Assembly: GCA_037349105.1 (NCBI GenBank)
Contig: JAYJMM010000114.1
Location: forward strand, 992,001-1,056,000
Length of the DNA: 64,000 bases
Origin: Limnomonas spitsbergensis
Lineage: Eukaryota; Chlorophyta; Chlorophyceae; Chlamydomonadales
Reading direction: 5' to 3'
Below the pieces are notes generated by a model. It had not been told where the DNA came from and ran no database searches. It saw only the letters and a list, made by a program, of their open reading frames with translations. Of this stretch, positions 1-9,633 are shown in pieces. A program made the position numbers and the translations under genes. Every line of letters starts with the position of its first letter. Position 1 is the first letter of the stretch.

Positions 1-493
1 AAAGGCCAGGGAGTTTGCTTCAATTGACGCATCAGCATGCATTTGGATTGTCGGTGCTCAGCTATGTCAATTATGTTACTCAACCGACACTCGTCGAGGC
101 TTCCTTTATAAGGCCTTTATGAGAACCTTGAATGACCTCGAATGCTAGATACGGTTGGCGATGGTAATCCTGGACAACCTTGGCTTTCAAATGGCAACCA
201 TGGCTTTCGAATGACAACCTTTCAAATGACAATCTTTCAAATGTCAACCTTGGCTTCCAATGCATCAAAAGCATGTGGGTGTGAGTGTTGCAAGACCATC
301 CGATGCTCAACATTGGAGATTTCCGGTCTCGCTCAGCATGCATGAGAGAGCGGGTGCCGTTTTGCAGGCCTGTACCCTATATTCTGCAATCTGTGACTAC
401 ATGGCTGTGTCCCGCAACCCCCCTGCTGCAATCTGTGACTACATGGCTGTGTCCTGCAGTGTTTGACTGCATGGCTGTACCTTCCCCTCACAG
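1..493. other. Region upstream of pherophorin exon; no gene recognised
   Basis: No coding exon is recognised here. It probably holds an intron and the 5' part of the pherophorin gene that continues at 494. Near 150-250 there are several short variants of a motif meaning roughly 'AATGncAACCnTGGCTT'. Near 384 and 427 a block starting CTGCAATCTGTGACTAC occurs twice, about 43 bp apart, with a third partial copy just before the 3' splice site (AG at 492-493). A signal-peptide exon was not identified. Confidence 0.4.
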
Positions 494-982
494 GCATTGC
501 AGTGCAGCATTGGGTACGGCCAATACAGCTGTGGCACAGCCATGGTTGTGGTCGGGTCCTGCGGCTGCCTAGTTGAAGATGCATCCAAGGCTTGCCAGGA
601 CTACAATCCGCCTCCTCCGTCCTCTCCTTCTCCTCCTCCTCATCCCCCCTCGCCTCCTCCCCCTCCTCCCTCTCCCCCCGATCCACCCCCCCCTCCCCCC
701 CCTCCTCCTCCCCCTCCCCCACCCCCACCCGCATGCGAAATATGTGTCGAGTTCTGTGTCCCCAAGCCCCCCAACGACCCCACCCAGCCCCCACGCCCAA
801 CCGCATCCACCTGCAGCACCCTGGCTAGCTACATGCACGAATATAGTAAAAGCATGATCGGGTCGATGTTCAAGTGCACGTCGTCTCCGCCCGGGATACC
901 CAGCTGTGTCAAGGTCTGCGCCAAGGGCTCTTACTACACCAACATCGTTTGCAGGAGCTTCAAGCCAAGCTCGTCCCTGTTG
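494..982 (+). CDS. Pherophorin-like ECM glycoprotein, internal exon(s) (gene 1)
   Basis: Seen: an open exon of 163 codons between a 3' splice site (CCTCACAG at 486-493) and a 5' splice site (GTGAGA at 983). It encodes a Cys-rich block (GYGQYSCGTAMV, CGCLVEDASKAC), then a linker of mostly Pro with Ser (about residues 38-80), then a second Cys-rich block (CEICVEFC through CVKVC). The first block lines up with the start of the gene at 4663 (ALxxxIGYGxxxCGxxVxxxxSCGC...AC), so the two genes are paralogues. Known: pherophorins are secreted hydroxyproline-rich glycoproteins of the volvocine cell wall, with two Cys-rich globular domains joined by a polyproline rod. Inferred: same role here. The N-terminal signal peptide and the C-terminal exons were not found, so this is a partial gene or gene fragment. 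Confidence 0.6.
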
Positions 983-1640
983 GTGAGAACGGGGTCTCCA
1001 GCCATGAGGGCCTTTGATATGTCGGGAGTATAATGATGGCGGGGTGGTATGGGGAGGTAGTTTAGGGTGGCGGGGGGTACGGCAGGGTACGGGCAGGGGG
1101 GGAGGGAGGGGAATGGGTGGTACAGGAGGTTAGGAGGGGGGAACGGGAGAGTCCGGGGAGTTCCTGGGGAGGGGCTCCGTGTCTCATGGGTGGTCGGTGT
1201 CGCCAAGATCACCCAACAGGCTTTGATCCTTACCTGCCTTTCATGTTTCTATAAGAAACCATCAATCAAACAATATTTTGACATACCAGATCATCCACAC
1301 GTGTATCTGTCCCGTTGCTGTCAGAGATTTTACTGTCTATTTGAATTTGCCAAGTTAGCTTTCGGTTAACGGTAGCTAACCCAACATCAGATTAACACAG
1401 ATGTGGCGACAACAACACCTTGCATGCATACAAGTTATCTCTGCCATCCATGTCTACAGTTAGACCTACCGTGACCATGTGTGTGTGTGTGTCAGTGTGT
1501 GTGTGACCGCTAGAAGCTTGACCCCCCCCTCCCCCTCCCGCTGTCCCTCTCCCCCACGTTACCTGCTGAGGGCTGACGAGCCTCGCGTCAAAGGGATTTC
1601 TCCCCAGCCCGTCAGGCCCGCTGCATACCGGCTTCAAGTG
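983..1640. other. Non-coding spacer with G-rich tract and TG repeat
   Basis: No protein is recognised. Positions 1030-1160 are a G-rich tract on the + strand with many GGGG runs. A (TG)n microsatellite lies at about 1478-1505, followed by a C-rich run. The - strand near 1560-1620 could hold a further exon of the M16 peptidase (it ends in CAG followed by GTAACG), but I could not match its translation to the family. Confidence 0.4.
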
Positions 1641-1661
1641 CACATTAAGTCATAACATGGG

Positions 1662-2198
1662 GAGCCTCTGATGAGCGCCGAGATCCGCTCAACGTACTCA
1701 CGGCCGCTGATCCTGCGGTTGTGGGCTACATTCAAATTATAAATTTGAACGTCAGGCAACGGTGTCAAAAAGCCGCTCAGTTCTGTGCTATAGGGGCGTT
1801 TCGCTCAATCTACTCGCCGTCGCTGGTTCTGAGGCTACCAGTGTCATTCAAACTTCAAATTTCCAAGTTGAATTCCGTCCAGGTGCTTGACGATGGGGCT
1901 CAGCTCCGTACCCCCCACAGTCTACGACCCTCCCAGTGTCTGTCCCCAGCGGCCCTCACCCCCCAGTAGTGACCTTCACACCTCCCCCCCCTAGTAGTGA
2001 CCTTCCTGCCTATTCAAATGTTTTCAGCTGACCCCCCACTTGCGATCTTTCCACCAATTCAAATGCGTTCACCTGTGCCCGTAGGTGAGGAACTGCCGCC
2101 CAATGTCCTCCGAGGACGTGGCCTTGGACTCCAGCGCATTACTGATCACGGAGATCGCGGCCTTCTTCGCCCTCTCCAGCTCCACATGGCCCACAGAC
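1662..2198 (-). CDS. Mitochondrial processing peptidase alpha-like (M16), two exons
   Basis: Seen: on the - strand, exon 2198-2073 runs from a 3' splice site (CGCTCAG) to a 5' splice site (GTGAAC) and encodes LERAKKAAISVISNALESK and then EDIGRQFLTYGHR. The next exon starts at 1712 after CGCAG, completes the split Arg codon and continues ISGREYVERISAL. Known: the motif LERAK...LES...EDIGRQ.LTYG is typical of the C-terminal half of the MPP alpha subunit, which together with the beta subunit removes mitochondrial presequences. The two exons join in phase (2+1). The downstream end of the second exon is uncertain: unspliced it meets a stop near 1635. The rest of the gene is not recognised, and decayed copies of the first exon lie upstream at 2495-2885. 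This may be a gene fragment. Confidence 0.6.
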
Positions 2199-2494
2199 CT
2201 GAGCGCAAACAACCGATGCGCGTCGTATGAGTATGGTCGTATCAGAATGTTGCATTTAAATATGCACATTGACAGCCAGGGGCAGTGCTTATTATATTAA
2301 CTTGAATAGCTTGTACTCCTGGTTTGTACCCAGGTGGGGTACCCCCCTGCGATGAATTTGTGTCCCAACTGTAAGGTCAAGTTAGGACCCAATTCACAAT
2401 AGCCCCCCCCCCCTCGCCTTCTTAGCGCTCCCCAGCCCCACACGCCCCTGCTCCTCTACAATGGTCAGAGGGCACACAACCTGAGCTTTAGGGC

Positions 2495-2885
2495 TCAGGG
2501 CGTTAATGACGGATATGTCAGCGGCCTTCTTGGCCCTCTCCAGCTTCACGTGGCCTACAGACCCGAGCCTAATGTCATATATTCATAAAAGAGAACTTAA
2601 TCAGTACCGGTATGTAATATTAAAAATGTATATTTATATTGAGATGGCGGCATGCTCGGAACGCTCAACGTGGCCCACCGCTGGAAGGTCGGAGGCGCAC
2701 ACCAATGTGGGCTGCAGGGTTAAGAGGTAATGAATTAAAAATGCAGGGTTGTTGACGCTGCTGATCACCAAGGTGGCTGCCTTCTCTGCACACTCCAGTT
2801 TCCCACGCACAACACAACAATCTTAGAGCGTTCATGCTCAAGGTTTCAGGGTTCAGCTCGATCTGCCTCACAGACCCTGGCGTGA
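2495..2885 (-). repeat. Degenerate copies of the MPP-alpha exon start
   Basis: On the - strand, sequences related to the real exon (2198-2073) recur at about 2570-2495 (SVGHVKLERAKKAADISVI), 2685-2645 (VGHVE only), 2812-2748 (KLECAEKAATLVISSVNN) and 2885-2826 (start only). Each copy begins around the 3' splice site and exon start and decays before the exon end. Small indels break the frames, so these are not functional exons as read. Together they form a decayed tandem series upstream of the intact exon. Confidence 0.6.
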
Positions 2886-2889
2886 TATT

Positions 2890-4662
2890 ACGAACGTGGC
2901 AACTTCTGCATGCACACCTTCAAAGCATGGCATGGTTGGTATAAGCGCATTTGAAACTTAGTCACCTGTCCCGAGGGTGGACCATTATAGGGGCATATTT
3001 GTGTCCTAATTGGCCCTGTGGTAGCAATTCAGCCCCCCCATCCCACAACTAACCTACCAACTGGGACACCCCTTCCACGACCCACACCCCCTCCCCCACC
3101 CTCTCCTCCTCCCCTCCCCCACTATTTTCCTGCCCTATCGGTCGCCTCCCTGAACCCCACAAACACCTCCCCCCCCCTCCTCTCCCCCTCCCCCGCTTCC
3201 CCTGCACCCCACAAACACCTCCCTCCCCCCCTCCCCCCTCTCTTCACACCTGGATACTGTCTCTATCTCATTACACATCACATTGAGCATATGAGTGACG
3301 TACTTGGGCTCACAGCTTGCCTAGTCATCAGGGGAGCAAATTATTAAAATGGCCGTTCAGGTTATGCCAGCTGACAGTAGGTCTAGTCAGCATGGATGAG
3401 GGTTTCGAAATGGGCATTCAGATTACGCCAGCTGATAATAAGTATAGCCAGCATTGACGCGGTTCTCAAAAATCTGGCAAGACTGCGGTTCACGAGCTTT
3501 GCATGGAAGCAGTTCAAGCAGGGGGGCATGGAAGAGGTTCAAACAGGGCATGCAAAGACGCTCACAAGCTGGCATCAAAGACGTTCAAACAAGCTGGCAT
3601 GAAAGACGTTCAAACAAGCTGGCATGAAAGAGGTTCAGGGCATTCAGAGCGAGTTCCATTGTTCCCCCACACCTGTATTGTTTCCCCCCTCACCTGTATC
3701 CCCACCAGACCAGTGCCGTTGAAGGTGCTGTTGAAGGAGGTACAGCTGCAGGCACAGGGGCAGGGCATCAGTTAAAAAAGACAGGGTTTCGGCCACCAGT
3801 TAAAAGAACAGGGTCAGGGCACGGGTAAGAGAACAGCAATTCAAGCGGATGGGCAGGTCATTAGTAGGAAGGACAGCTGCCGCGGTCCAGGGCATCAGCA
3901 AAGAAAATGGACGAGCAATGGCGCAGGCTGGTTCAGGTTTGGACCATTTGATTATCCTTCCGGCGTATCTTGATACCGGTCTGTACTCTGTAGACTTGGA
4001 AAAGTCCTTCCGGCATGTAACAAGTCACACTTTGTTAAGCGATTGGATTCCACATATAAGCACCAGACACACGGCATCACGAAAAGGATGCATGCGACCA
4101 TGCCCATTATTGCTACTGACACTTACCGGTATAATGTCCTGCTTGGATACGTACGATACCTCTAAGCCTCTATAGATACGTTTTTTGGTGAGAGTTGTTT
4201 TGTTTGCCTAACCATAGTTTTTGAAGATTTTGAGGTAAATTCCCTCCACGGTAAACACGGTAATATTTTGAGGTACATTCCCTCTATGTCATATGAGACT
4301 GTTAGCATTGTTTTAGTGCACACCGGTCCACCTACGGCAGGCCGCTGTCCAGACACAACGCGCTGGGCCGATCGGGATCAAACGTTGGATGGCCTATAGT
4401 AGGGTCAGATTTCCAAGCAGCAGGGCACACGGTACCAGGCCCAACCGACCATGATTGATCTGGATTTTGGCTGAAACACCCTGAAATTAACAGTGAATGA
4501 TACAAAAAGCCTCAACCTGATTCAGGGGGAGTGGGCAGGGTTTAGCTTTAGGGTTTGCCCAGGACATGCTCGCGGACACATCCTCAGACGTTTGGGAGGG
4601 CCAACCTTCCGGCTCCCAATCATGATCCTTTCCCTGAGCTCTTCTCCCAACTGTGTCTTCAG
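2890..4662. other. Spacer with C-rich tract; no gene recognised
   Basis: Contains a C/T-rich low-complexity tract at about 3020-3245 with repeated CACAAACACCTCC blocks, a 25-bp tandem repeat (separate entry), and otherwise unremarkable sequence. The 5' exons of the second pherophorin gene, including a signal peptide, should lie here but were not identified with confidence. Confidence 0.4.
3498..3650. repeat. 25-bp tandem repeat
   Basis: About six imperfect copies of a 25-bp unit (GGCATGAAAGACGTTCAAAC plus AAGCT). No coding role is apparent. Confidence 0.8.
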
Positions 4663-7385
4663 GCTCTTGCCAAGGGAATCGGCTATGGACCCTTCAACTG
4701 CGGTATGTACGTTTCAATGGGCGACACTAGTTGTGGCTGCCAGTTCAATGATCTCACAGCTTGCATTGACTTTTCTCCCCCTCCACCATCTCCCCCTCCC
4801 TCCCCTTCACCACCGCCGCCGCCCTCCCCTCCCCCCCCCTCCCCCTCCTCCCTCCCCTCCTCCACCTTTGCCCCCTCCCTCCCATTCACCACCGCTACCA
4901 CCCTCCCCTCCCCCCCTTCCCTCTCCGCCCTCCCCTCCTCCCCATTCGCCCCCTCCCTCCCCTTCACCACCGCCGCCGCCCTCCCCTCCTCCCTCCCCCC
5001 CCCCCCTTTGCCCCCTCCCTCCCCTTCACCACCGCCGCCGCCCTCCCCTCTTCCCCCTCTCCCTCACCCCTCCCCTCCCCCCCCTTCGCCCCCTCCTTCC
5101 CCTTCACCACCGCCGCCGCCCTCCCCTCCTCCCCTCCCCCTCCTCCCTCCCCTCCTCCCCCCCTCCATTTATGGATTTCCCGCATCACTGCTACCCGGGT
5201 TGCACTGCATCAAATGGAGGTGTGGGCACAGACACGGGGAGTGCGGTAAGGAATAATCAGTGTTGGGTCCTGGCACCTTAAAAGGAACTTGGGTGTAACG
5301 TAAGACTGTGTGTGACACCGTGAAACATTAAATGTTGACTGAAAACGTAATATATTTGTGGGGCCGTCAAAGGCCGACATTCACGACCATATATCGCCCA
5401 CCACAGGTAAAAGTTGCATTGGGTGTATGCTTGCCATGCATAGCTGTACATGCATGAACTGTGGAGTGGTACGGATTGACTGTGCATATCCCCAGGCATG
5501 TGAGATGGTACCCACACTCACTGTCGACAGAGTGTGGTTTTTCTCATGTAGCCAATCGTGGGCACCCGTACGGGCTGTGTGTTTGCATTGACCGCGTGTG
5601 TGTATGTGCCGTGCACACGGGCATGGAGCTCTTAGCCTCTTACCTGCAAGCCAAGGCATCGCGGTGCCTGAAAGTCCGTCACGATGCATCATGCAATCGT
5701 GCATTTGTAGGCATGCACTCCTGCTGTACCCCAAGCCATGAAAGTGCTCCTGACCGGCCTTCCTGCTGCTGCTCAATGTCCGCAGGCCCTCGCTTACCGT
5801 GTGGCTGCAGAGGCGGGTGCGGGCAATGAGGTGCTCATCTCTATTTCGAAGAACCTCACCTGCGACCCAGCCTACTACTGCTGCTCTGTGAACCTCGAGA
5901 GGATCGAGTTTGTGCTCAACGGCGAGGTTAGGGTTTAGGGTTAGGGTTTAGGGTTTAGGTTTTACTAAACTAGGCACGGCCATCTTGAAAGGCTGGGTGA
6001 AAAGCGCACTGCAAGGGATGTGCCCGCGTCTTGATTTTATTGGTGTCAACAAACACCATGATGATTTCTAGACGGACTTTGTTTGAGTAGCCTAGCAGTT
6101 GAGAACCTGGCCAAGGTTCTACGCAGATCCAGCCAAGGCCCCTCTCTAACCCCTGTCACGCTGCACATCTGTCCCTTTGCTTGCCATTGCAGATGTCTGC
6201 CGCGGTGCCATGCAGACGGTGCAAGGCACCGCCATGATGCCGTCTTACTCCATGCAGTCCTCGCCAGGCACCCCCCCAGCTGGCTACCAGAGAGGCGCGG
6301 AGGTTCTAGTGGGAAAGGTACGCTTGGCATATTGGCATGTGATCAGTGCTGTGCAATTGCGCCGTGATTAGGAAATCGTTTAATTACGGTTCCTTACTGG
6401 GAAAAGGAGCTGAATTTACATTATTATTACGGTGTCTGACACTCAGCTATGTAATTTAGCCACCGTAAGGACCATAATTTGCACAGCACTGCAAATACTG
6501 CCACGCAGATGTAGGTGTGTATGTGTGTGTGTGTGATGCTAGGTTTCCATTCTTCTATCTTCTCAGCCATTCTTCTAACGTAGCCTTGGTGACACATGGA
6601 GCCCCAGCTAAAAGTAGATATCGGACAGTTGGCGGAGCCTCTGATTTAAATAGTGCAATGCTTCAAGGTAATCTGGAAAGGGAGAAGAGATCAGTGTTTC
6701 TTTTTCGTTACTCAGCTACTTGTCAGCTACACCCTGGCTGGCCTCTGGCCAGAGGCCCCGGTTGTGGCCAGCCAAACTACCTTGGGCACCAGTGGCAGGC
6801 AGGTCCTGGTTTGGTCTCAATCAGGCCTTCAGCGGCCGCGGGGCGGCCTGCAGAAGTTGGTCTCGTAGCCGGAAAAGGAAACACTGGCTGAGACTAAATC
6901 TCTGTGAGATGCGAGGGTCGCTGGCTTTATCTTGGATCCCCTGGTTAGTCCCCATACACAGTGTAGCTGCTGGCTGACATCGGCGCACCCTCCCACGTTC
7001 TTTGGCGCAACCCCAAGCCTGGGTTTACCGTGATTTAACCGTGGGTTCTTAAGGCGCAGCCTCAGGTTTCGCCACAAATGAAGGTACCTCTTGGTGTACC
7101 CCTTGTGTGTGCGACGCGACTGTGCACTTGCACTGTGCAGCAGCACCTCGGATCACTTGTCTTCTCCGCGACCTGCCGCAGGTGACTGGCCTCTGCCCGG
7201 CCGCTGGCCAGGTTGAGACATGCCCTCAGTCCCTGACCTTGCAGCTCACGCTCGACCCCCTCAACCTGGCCTGCAACACGGCCGACAAGTTCTTCAGAGG
7301 TGGGAAGTTCTGGTGGGCCGCCTACGGCTACTACGGCAGCAGGCCCTCAGCAGACAAGAATACCTGTTGTGGGACCAGCGGATAG
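4663..7385 (+). CDS. Pherophorin-like ECM glycoprotein (gene 2)
   Basis: Seen exons: 4663 to about 5219 (3' splice site GTCTTCAG; Cys-rich block GPFNCGMYVSMGDTSCGC, then a long Pro/Ser linker); 5786-5926 (47 codons, CDPAYYCCSVNLERIEFVL); 6193-6317 (CRGAMQTVQGTAMMPSY); 7182-7385 (CPAAGQVETCPQSL, then KNTCCGTSG and stop). Known: the order CC...DL.KIEF..., then C.GAV.TVNG, then a final CC fits the pherophorin C-terminal domain. The product should be a secreted hydroxyproline-rich wall or matrix protein. Oddities: the linker is built of tandem units and its frame drifts (stretches reading SLPFTT are shifted PPPSP), the end of the first exon is uncertain, and the 5926/6193 junction is out of phase by one base, so a micro-exon or frameshift may be missing. 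A MITE sits in the last intron. The retroelement at 7748 begins about 360 bp after the stop, and no TGTAA poly(A) signal lies between the two. Confidence 0.65.
4780..5165 (+). repeat. Polyproline-coding tandem repeat in pherophorin linker
   Basis: Tandem units of CCCTCCCCTTCACCACCG followed by CCGCCGCCCTCC-type sequence encode the Pro/Ser rod. Indels within the array move the frame between PPSPPP and translations such as SLPFTTAAALP, which suggests recent slippage or sequencing errors in this tract. Confidence 0.75.
5927..5965 (+). repeat. Interstitial telomere-like repeat at intron start
   Basis: Directly at the 5' splice site of the 5786-5926 exon, the intron begins GTTAGGGTTTAGGGTTAGGG and continues with GTTTAGGGTTTAGG. 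The unit is the plant/green-algal TTTAGGG type with some TTAGGG. The intron therefore starts inside telomere-like sequence. Confidence 0.85.
6344..6491. mobile_element. hAT-type MITE, copy 1
   Basis: 148 bp bounded by inverted repeats CAGTGCTGTGC and GCACAGCACTG. It lies inside the last intron of pherophorin gene 2. The internal sequence (TTAATTACGGTTCC, GCCACCGTAAGGACC) is shared with the copies at 32490 and 33244. The flanking 8-bp target duplication is no longer recognisable here. The ends beginning CAGTG and the 8-bp duplication of copy 2 point to the hAT superfamily. Confidence 0.8.
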
Positions 7386-7747
7386 GCTGGCCAGCTCGCT
7401 CGACGGGCTCCAATGGGATCCTTTATCCATTTGGATCCTTTATTTAATTTATGTCAGCGATTCGGTAGCCCTGGGCCTTGGCTCAGACCTGATGCACTGA
7501 AAAGTATGTCCGGTCCCCCTAACAGCTCAGATGGATTTTGTTGATGTTGTGAACATTGGTGCTAGTAAACGTCTGGGACATGAATAAGGTAATCTTGCCG
7601 TCTTCCTGTATGAGGTATGAGGCTCCTGACAGCGGTATGAGGTATGAGGTACTCCGGTATGAGGCTCCTGACAGCGGTGACTGCTGATTTTCGTGTTATT
7701 TGGAGTGTCTTTATGAGTGTTTATGAATGAATAAAGTGCCCCGTACC

Positions 7748-7969
7748 TGTCGCACCATAAAGCAGTAAACGCGCCAATATGGTAAACTCCGTAATCTCCG
7801 GTAAAGGCGCCTTAGAGAGGTGTCCTTCTACTCACAAACAGGCTCCTTGTACTTCAGACAAGAGCTGTTAACTGGCTACTGTAAGGTTCAGCCCTAGCAG
7901 GAAGTCTCTCTGCCTAGGGGTAAGTCTGGGTGTCCCTGTCTCGTGGGTACCGCCCCTACTACTTCACTC
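7748..7969 (-). repeat. Split direct repeat B2 (outer end)
   Basis: 222 bp beginning TGTCGCACCATAAAGC, repeated at 8602-8823 with the same ends (854-bp offset). It is the terminal B copy in the A1-ORF-B1-A2-B2 arrangement and directly abuts the A2 copy. Confidence 0.85.
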
Positions 7970-8599
7970 ACGAGATGTGCGCATCAGGTCCGTGGCGGAC
8001 TTCTCCCTCACGACAGTGATGGGCGCCTACGGGCAGACTTCGTGACTACTCACTGGCTGCGGGTGCTCAACGAGTTAAGCTTCTAAACTTGTATTTGAAT
8101 GTCAGGCAATATCTTTGGGAGGCACAGGCTTTCTGGCTGTATGGTCGCGATCCAGCTGGGCAATATCAGGTGCACTTACCGCGTCACACGCGGTGAGGGG
8201 TACGGGATCGTAGACTGCGAACTACTGTTCTGCAGGGATCTCGTTCCTCAACTGAGGTCTTGTTCTTCTGCTATCTCAGCGGAGGTTGAGCTAGTCTTGA
8301 CTTGATATAGGTACTGACGTTATGAACACCTCAGGCCTCGTGCATTGGATGACGGCCGGAGCTTGTTACATAAGAGGTCTGTCCTTTTGAAAGGGACGAA
8401 GTAACTAGTTTAGGCAATTGCCGGGATACAGGGACCCGGCAGGCCCAATTCAAAGTACGGGACAGCTAAACCCCTGGCGTAAGCGGGTTTCTAGGTTCCT
8501 ATTCAAATAAGGAGGATCCGCAGGGAAGCTGCGAAGCCTCCGAGGTCGCAAACTGCGGCCTAAACGGTTTTGGCACGTATACCGTAATATACCGTGACA
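7969..8599 (-). repeat. Split direct repeat A2 (internal copy)
   Basis: 631 bp, repeated at 16924-17554 (8955-bp offset), ending in GTGACA. A 68-codon open stretch inside it at 8099-8305 occurs identically at 17054-17260 only because the repeat is duplicated. It carries the 23-nt segment (8380-8402) that is complementary to 16903-16925. Confidence 0.85.
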
Positions 8600-8601
8600 G
8601 C

Positions 8602-8823
8602 TGTCGCACCATAAAGCAGTAAACGCGCCAATATGGTAAACTCCGTAATCTCCGGTAAAGGCGCCTTAGAGAGGTGTCCTTCTACTCACAAACAGGCTCC
8701 TTGTACTTCAGACAAGAGCTGTTAACTGGCTACTGTAAGGTTCAGCCCTAGCAGGAAGTCTCTCTGCCTAGGGGTAAGTCTGGGTGTCCCTGTCTCGTGG
8801 GTACCGCCCCTACTACTTCACTC
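8602..8823 (-). repeat. Split direct repeat B1 (internal copy)
   Basis: Second copy of the 222-bp B repeat. It is separated from A2 by the dinucleotide GC (8600-8601), so the junction reads GACAGCTGTC, a perfect 10-bp palindrome. In PAT-like elements this internal junction corresponds to the closed-circle junction of the replication intermediate. Confidence 0.85.
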
Positions 8824-8950
8824 GCCCCCCCGCTCCTCAGCGTTAAGCCTATCGGGCATGCGCTGGGAGCCGGAAAAAAGGGGTCGGTACTGTTAGGAAG
8901 AAACTTCTGGCAATATGTAAACCTCAGAAGATCAAAAGTATCAAAGCAAA

Positions 8951-9050
8951 TCTGCCTGGTTCAGGCCTTCTACACGCGTCTGCCTGGTTCAGGCCATATA
9001 CACAAATCTGCCTGGTTCAGGCCGTCCACACGCATCTGCCTGGTTCAGGC
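8951..9050. repeat. 28-bp-spaced TCTGCCTGGTTCAGGC repeats
   Basis: Four copies of TCTGCCTGGTTCAGGC at a 28-bp spacing inside the retroelement, between B1 and the end of the gag-like ORF. The rest of 8824-9633 shows no recognisable coding sequence and probably serves as the 3' untranslated part of the element. Confidence 0.85.
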
Positions 9051-9633
9051 TTCCTTCAAGGCAAAATTCATATAATCTCTGCAAGCAATGCGCACATACT
9101 GCGCGTCAATCTAAGCATCTCAGTTGCTCATCCCCAAACTTGGCTGTTAATCATAATCATCAGGCCAGGCTAAGTATAACCGCTGCTCTCGCCCCACTGC
9201 GCCATAGACGCCTGGTCTTTTAAGGCCACAGGAAATGCGCGCCGCAGCAGCGGCTTCTGCCCCCTTGGGTACTATCACTACTCCACAAAATCAAGTCTTG
9301 TCGTCCATGCGCTAGCATATGTACTACCGCAGCCTTGCTGCTGCGGCTCTTGAGAAACAAATTTTCGTAACCCGTTGCTGCTCTAGGTCTTGTCGTCACC
9401 TAGCATAAATCGCCATTGACTCGCTGGCCTCCGGCCCAGCACCTGCCGTGCACTAGGACCAGGTGCGCTGTGCCTGAAAGCGTCTTCTGCTGCTCAGCCT
9501 CTGCCCTTTCCGGCCGGTTGCGGTGTGAGTACCGTCACATGCTCAGCAGCCTTGCCGCTCTGGGCTTGGCCTTCCCTGAGGTTCAGGTATCGGTGCACCC
9601 TTCAAGTGCCAATTCCTCTTCTTTGTTGGAAGC

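Noticed and set aside
6700..6890. An extra pherophorin exon (VVASQTTLGTSGRQVLV)
   Set aside because: The segment overlaps a member of the dispersed GGTTTGGTCCC repeat family and is not needed for phase between the 6193-6317 and 7182-7385 exons.
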